From Gammaproteobacteria bacterium (GTDB lineage: Bacteria > Pseudomonadota > Gammaproteobacteria > Acidithiobacillales > Acidithiobacillaceae), in NCBI GenBank assembly GCA_023381645.1, contig JAMCRJ010000086.1, positions 1-10,986 on the forward strand: DNA of 10,986 nt. Reading direction: 5' to 3'. The notes under the pieces were generated by a model, which saw only the letters and a list, made by a program, of their open reading frames with translations, made no database searches and was not told the DNA's origin. The position numbers and the translations under genes are program-made. How positions within the stretch are numbered: the first letter of the stretch is position 1; each line of letters begins with the position of its first letter. Below are positions 7,290 through 10,986 of the stretch, piece by piece.

Positions 7290-7351
7290 ACACTTCCTTC
7301 CCTCTGTTGCGTTACGTGCCGACACATCGGCGAAAATACTGGAGCCTATTC

Positions 7352-10189
7352 ATGCATCGCACCTTCTTATTCCTCCTATCCGGCGCCTTTGCTCTCCTGG
7401 CCGGCCCCGCCGCAGCGCAAAGCGCAATGGACGAGAAGGATGGACCACCATCCAGTGCCGGACACCGGGAAAGCGCAAGGGCAGAGGCAGCAGTTCTGCC
7501 CACCGGTCAGCGTATTTCACCTCGGGCCACTCCTGGCTCCCGGTTTTGGGATCGCCTCATGACCGATGGCGGCGCTGCGCCGGTCTATGCGCGGGGTGCC
7601 GTCAGCACATTACTGACGCCGGACGGGCATTATTTGTTGATCCTGACCTCGGGATTCAAGCGGAACGCCGACGCCCATGGCCATCCGTCAGCGCAGCGTT
7701 CCCGGCAGAGCGTGATTATTGAGGATGTCTCCAACCCGCGGCAGCCCCAAACCATCCAGGTCCTGCCCATCAACAACAGCTTTTGCGGCATGGCCCTGTC
7801 GGCGGATGGGAAAACCCTTTATGTAGGCGGCGGCGTCGATGACAATGTGCTGATTTTCCAAAAAACCGGGCCCTCCGGACAGTGGCGGACCGATGGCCAT
7901 CCCATCCCTCTCGGACACCAGTCCGGCCTTGGTCTCCACGTCAAGCCCCTCACCGCGGGCCTCGCCCTCAGCCCCGATGGCAGGCGCCTCCTCGTGAGCA
8001 ATTTCTACAATGATTCAGTGAGCATGATCGACCTGGACCAGCGTCGCGTTCTCCGGGACATGGACCTGCGTCCCGGCCCCAGCGAAGGACGGCACGGACA
8101 GGCCGGGGGTGAAAGCCCCTTCTGGGTCGTCATGGATCATCGGCAGCGCGCCTATGTCTCCAGCATGCGCGACCGTGAAATCGTCGTCATCGACACCGGC
8201 AATGACGACCCGAAGATCGTCGCCCGCATCGCCACGCCGGGGAATCCCAACCGCCTGCTCCTGGACGAGGCCCGCCAGCGGCTCTACGTGGCCATGGAAA
8301 ACCGCGACAGCATCGCGGTCGTCGACACCCAAAAACTCCGGCTACAGGGCCAGGCCGGTCTGGTTCCGGGGGAGGTGCGCCGCGCCGGGACGCCGGGAGT
8401 TTCCCCGGGCGAAGAAAATCTGGGCTGGTCGGCCAACGCCCTCGGCATCTCGCCCGATCATCAGCGGCTTTACGCCACCCTGGGCCAGATGAATGCCGTA
8501 GCCGTGCTCTCCCTGGCGGGAGCAATGCCGCACAGCCTCGGCCTCCTGCCAACGGCATGGTCGCCGCAGGACCTGGTCCCTGCGCCGGCCGGCGACGCCC
8601 TTTGGGTGATCAACAATAAATCCATTCCCGGAGCCAATCCGGGATATTGTTCCGGTTATCGGCATGGCTGCATCGCCTCATCCCCGGTCCAGCCGAAACC
8701 CAATCAATACATCTTGCAACTTTCCCTTTCGGGCCTGCAAGAGATTCCGCATCTGGCCAAGGTGGACCTGCCGTCCATGACCTCGGTGGTCCTGAAAAAC
8801 AACCACTCCACCCTCCTCTCCCGCACCGATCGCCAAGTCATGGATTTCCTGCACCGGCATATCCGGCACGTCATCTATATCGTCAAGGAAAACCGTTCCT
8901 ACGATCAGGTGCTGGGCGACCTTCCCCGGGGCAACGGCGACCCCTCCCTCACCGAGTTCCCCCTGGCCGTGACCCCCAACCAACATCGCCTCGCCCTCGA
9001 CTTTGTCCTGCTGGATCACTTTCTGGATACGGGGGAAGTGAGCGGCGATGGCTGGGCGTGGTCCACGGCAGCCCGGGAGTCGGACATCAACAGCAAGATG
9101 CTGCCCAATAATTATGCCCAAGGCGGCGGTTCCTACGACTGGGAAGGCACCAATCGCAATGTCAACGTGGGCCTGCAGGGGGAAGAACGGCGCGCGGCCA
9201 ATCCCGACACCCCCAAGGACCCTGATCTTCTGCCGGGGACCGCCGACGTTGCCGCACCGGATAGCGCTGCCGGCCGCTACCAACAAGGTTATCTGTGGAG
9301 CGCCGCCCTGCGCCATGGACTCACCCTGCGAAATTATGGATTTTTTGTGGACCTGGAACGATATGGCGCCAGCACCAACCGGATTCCGCTATCCCGCCAT
9401 CCCTACCAGGAAAAAATCATCCAGGCCTATCCGGCCAATCCGGGACTCGCCGCCCATACCGATCCATTTTTCCGCAGCTTTGATAACGCCTACCCGGATT
9501 ATTACCGCTACCGTGAATGGGAGCGGGAATTCCGCGCCTATGAACGCAATGGCAAACTGCCCACCCTTTCGCTCATACGCTTCATGAATGACCATACGGG
9601 CAAATTTGGCCAAGCCATGGACGGCGTCAACACGCCGGAACTCCAGGTCGCAGACAATGATTTTGCGGTAGGCTTGCTGGCGGAGCGGATCGCCCATAGC
9701 CGCTACGCCCGGGATACCCTGATATTCGTGGTGGAGGACGACGCCCAGGACGGCCCGGACCATGTGGATGCCCACCGCAGCATCGCCTTCGTCGTCGGCC
9801 CCTATGTGAAACAAGGCGAGGTGCTTTCCACCCCCTACAACACCCTCAACCTGCTGCGCACCATGGAGATGGTGCTGGGACTGCCGCCCCTGAGCGCCCT
9901 GGACGGCGCCGCCCGCCCGATGGCGGATATTTTCGACCTTCGGCAACGGCCATGGAGCTTTCAGGCCTGCCCCTCGGGGATGCTGCAAAGCACCGCCCTC
10001 GCCAGCCGCTGGCCGGCCCGATACCGATCCTGCGGCAGCGCCCAAAACCATTTGCGGCCTTTGCACGACGGGAAATACTGGGCCGCAAAAACCCAGGGAA
10101 TGGATTTTTCTGCCGAAGATCGCATCGATACCGCTCAATATAATCGCATCCTTTGGGAAGGCATCATGCACACGCCGCAACCCGATTGA
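7352..10189 (+). CDS. Secreted YncE-like beta-propeller fused to alkaline-phosphatase-type phosphoesterase
   Basis: A 945-residue exported protein. A Sec signal peptide (about 1-23, ending GPAAAQS) is followed by a polar linker to about residue 50. A YVTN/YncE-type beta-propeller spans roughly 55-470, with repeats such as ALSADGKTLYVGG, ALSPDGRRLLVSN, RLLLDEARQRLYVAM and GISPDHQRLYATLG. Cys433 and Cys440 near its end could form a disulfide. The C-terminal part, about 500-890, is a phosphoesterase of the alkaline-phosphatase superfamily: HVIYIVKENRSYDQVLGD (ENRSYD 513-518, metal-binding type), GEVSGDGWAW at 561-569 with Ser564 a candidate nucleophile, and VVEDDAQDGPDHVDAHRS ending at 810, a hallmark of bifunctional YncE/phosphatase proteins. 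Unlike the first phosphoesterase it keeps all main motifs, so it is probably active on a phosphoester in the periplasm or outside. Start ATG 7352 is chosen over an upstream TTG because GGAG at 7341-7344 fits and the signal peptide begins there. The TonB gene starts nine bases after its stop. Confidence 0.9.
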   Translation: MHRTFLFLLSGAFALLAGPAAAQSAMDEKDGPPSSAGHRESARAEAAVLPTGQRISPRATPGSRFWDRLMTDGGAAPVYARGAVSTLLTPDGHYLLILTSGFKRNADAHGHPSAQRSRQSVIIEDVSNPRQPQTIQVLPINNSFCGMALSADGKTLYVGGGVDDNVLIFQKTGPSGQWRTDGHPIPLGHQSGLGLHVKPLTAGLALSPDGRRLLVSNFYNDSVSMIDLDQRRVLRDMDLRPGPSEGRHGQAGGESPFWVVMDHRQRAYVSSMRDREIVVIDTGNDDPKIVARIATPGNPNRLLLDEARQRLYVAMENRDSIAVVDTQKLRLQGQAGLVPGEVRRAGTPGVSPGEENLGWSANALGISPDHQRLYATLGQMNAVAVLSLAGAMPHSLGLLPTAWSPQDLVPAPAGDALWVINNKSIPGANPGYCSGYRHGCIASSPVQPKPNQYILQLSLSGLQEIPHLAKVDLPSMTSVVLKNNHSTLLSRTDRQVMDFLHRHIRHVIYIVKENRSYDQVLGDLPRGNGDPSLTEFPLAVTPNQHRLALDFVLLDHFLDTGEVSGDGWAWSTAARESDINSKMLPNNYAQGGGSYDWEGTNRNVNVGLQGEERRAANPDTPKDPDLLPGTADVAAPDSAAGRYQQGYLWSAALRHGLTLRNYGFFVDLERYGASTNRIPLSRHPYQEKIIQAYPANPGLAAHTDPFFRSFDNAYPDYYRYREWEREFRAYERNGKLPTLSLIRFMNDHTGKFGQAMDGVNTPELQVADNDFAVGLLAERIAHSRYARDTLIFVVEDDAQDGPDHVDAHRSIAFVVGPYVKQGEVLSTPYNTLNLLRTMEMVLGLPPLSALDGAARPMADIFDLRQRPWSFQACPSGMLQSTALASRWPARYRSCGSAQNHLRPLHDGKYWAAKTQGMDFSAEDRIDTAQYNRILWEGIMHTPQPD

Positions 10190-10198
10190 GCGATTCTC

Positions 10199-10984
10199 AT
10201 GAACATGACGGTTGACGCAGAACATGTTTCTCCCCTTCCATCCATACGAACGGAATCGAAAAAAATGGCTCCAGAACTTGCGCAGATGCCCGGTTATCGG
10301 CTTCCTGGAGAGGGCAAGGCCATGCAGCAAGCCCTTGGCCTCGCCTTTTTGGTAGAGATCCTCGCCTTGGCCGCCCTCTTCTACAGCATCCATCATCAGC
10401 ACCCCGTCCAGGCCGCTCTGCCGCCCATGCAAATCACTCTGGCCACACCGGAACCGCCCGCCAAGCCGGTGACGCCCCCTACGCCGACACCAAAGCCCAA
10501 GACCGAAGAACCGCCCAAACCCGTGCTACGGAAAATGGCACCCAAACCCCACCCACAGCCCACGCCCACGCCCACGCCGCCTCAGCGGATCAAGGAAATG
10601 CTGCCCCCGTCACCCTTGCCGAGCCCGGTGGCGGCCCCACCCACACAGGAAACACCCACGCCGGCACCACCCAGCTCGTCCCCCGTCGATCCCGCGGTAC
10701 GCGAGGATTATCTTTCCCAAGTTAAAGGCGCCATTCAGGCCGCAGTCCACTTTCCCGGTGTTGCCCGAATGCTGGGGGAGACAAGCCGGGTACGGGTACG
10801 TTTCCATCTTCTCCATGGCCATGTCAGTCAAATCGATATCCTCAAAAAGGGGGCCATGGGTGCCTTTGACGAGGCCGCGCTGGCCGCGGTGCGCAACGCC
10901 CGGATCCCGCCACCCCCGGCGACGTTGGCCGGCAAAGATTTTCAGTTGACCGTGTGGGTAGAGTTCCAATTGGAAAACGGCTGA
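10199..10984 (+). CDS. TonB-family energy transducer 2
   Basis: A 261-residue protein with a longer cytoplasmic tail (about 43 residues), one membrane anchor at about 44-64, a proline-rich spacer (about 75-165, including a PTPTPTPP run) and a TonB-type C-terminal domain from about 166. It resembles the first TonB in the anchor (Glu53 in the helix, matching Glu30) and just after it, where both read PPMQ, a hydrophobic stretch and PEP. The C-terminal domain is more diverged: the usual YP is FP at 185-186, followed by a shorter GETSRVRVRF strand and FDEAALAAVRNARIPPPP. It probably partners with the ExbB/ExbD encoded upstream, as no second pair is seen here. The start codon ATG 10199 has only a weak GAG at 10188-10190; ATG 10205 or 10265 are alternatives that would keep the anchor. 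Its stop is two bases from the window end, so what follows is unseen. Confidence 0.87.
   Translation: MNMTVDAEHVSPLPSIRTESKKMAPELAQMPGYRLPGEGKAMQQALGLAFLVEILALAALFYSIHHQHPVQAALPPMQITLATPEPPAKPVTPPTPTPKPKTEEPPKPVLRKMAPKPHPQPTPTPTPPQRIKEMLPPSPLPSPVAAPPTQETPTPAPPSSSPVDPAVREDYLSQVKGAIQAAVHFPGVARMLGETSRVRVRFHLLHGHVSQIDILKKGAMGAFDEAALAAVRNARIPPPPATLAGKDFQLTVWVEFQLENG
10561..10578 (+). repeat. Three 6-bp tandem repeats in the proline-rich spacer of TonB 2
   Basis: CACGCC is repeated three times in tandem and encodes alternating Pro and Thr. It is a short in-frame repeat that could change in copy number by slippage and so alter spacer length without breaking the gene. Confidence 0.6.
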
Positions 10985-10986
10985 AT

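Noticed and set aside
9389..10432. 347-codon minus-strand frame spanning the end of the propeller-phosphoesterase gene and the start of TonB 2
   Set aside because: It covers the junction of two well-supported genes and shows no family motif.

Overview
This 10.99 kb window is a compact, fully forward-strand gene cluster from a GC-rich Gram-negative bacterium. It has outer-membrane TonB-dependent receptors, ExbB/ExbD/TonB, Sec and Tat signal peptides, and Shine-Dalgarno sites of the GGAG type. Gene content and style look gammaproteobacterial and would fit an acidophile such as Acidithiobacillus, but that is an impression from protein sequence, not a database result.

Layout, left to right: (1) a promoter region (about 60-125) with four PhoB-type 7-bp half-sites spaced every 11 bp in front of a -10 element; (2) a short Tat-exported phosphoesterase of the acid phosphatase/phospholipase C family (152-853) that lacks large parts of the usual catalytic domain; (3) a TonB-dependent receptor (948-3155); (4) a terminator- or attenuator-like hairpin (3166-3194); (5) exbB (3211-3888), exbD (3891-4280) and tonB (4286-5014, TTG start), all tightly spaced; (6) a second TonB-dependent receptor (5035-7251); (7) a strong hairpin in the spacer (7261-7289); (8) a secreted two-domain protein, a YVTN/YncE-like beta-propeller fused to an alkaline-phosphatase/phosphoesterase-type domain (7352-10189); (9) a second TonB-type energy transducer (10199-10984). 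No spacer exceeds about 150 bases. No tRNA, rRNA, insertion sequence, CRISPR array or phage gene is visible.

Taken together the cluster reads as a phosphate-starvation-inducible, TonB-energised uptake system. Secreted or periplasmic phosphoesterases would act on an organic phosphorus compound. Two related outer-membrane receptors would import the compound or its product, and a dedicated ExbB-ExbD-TonB motor plus a spare TonB would power them. The Pho-type promoter, the gene order and the domain assignments are seen directly or are well supported. The substrate and the idea that all eight genes form one regulon are inference. The most unusual points are the pared-down phosphoesterase behind the Pho promoter, the two TonB proteins that share an intramembrane Glu where a His is common in TonB, and the internal hairpins that could set different expression levels for receptor and motor genes.
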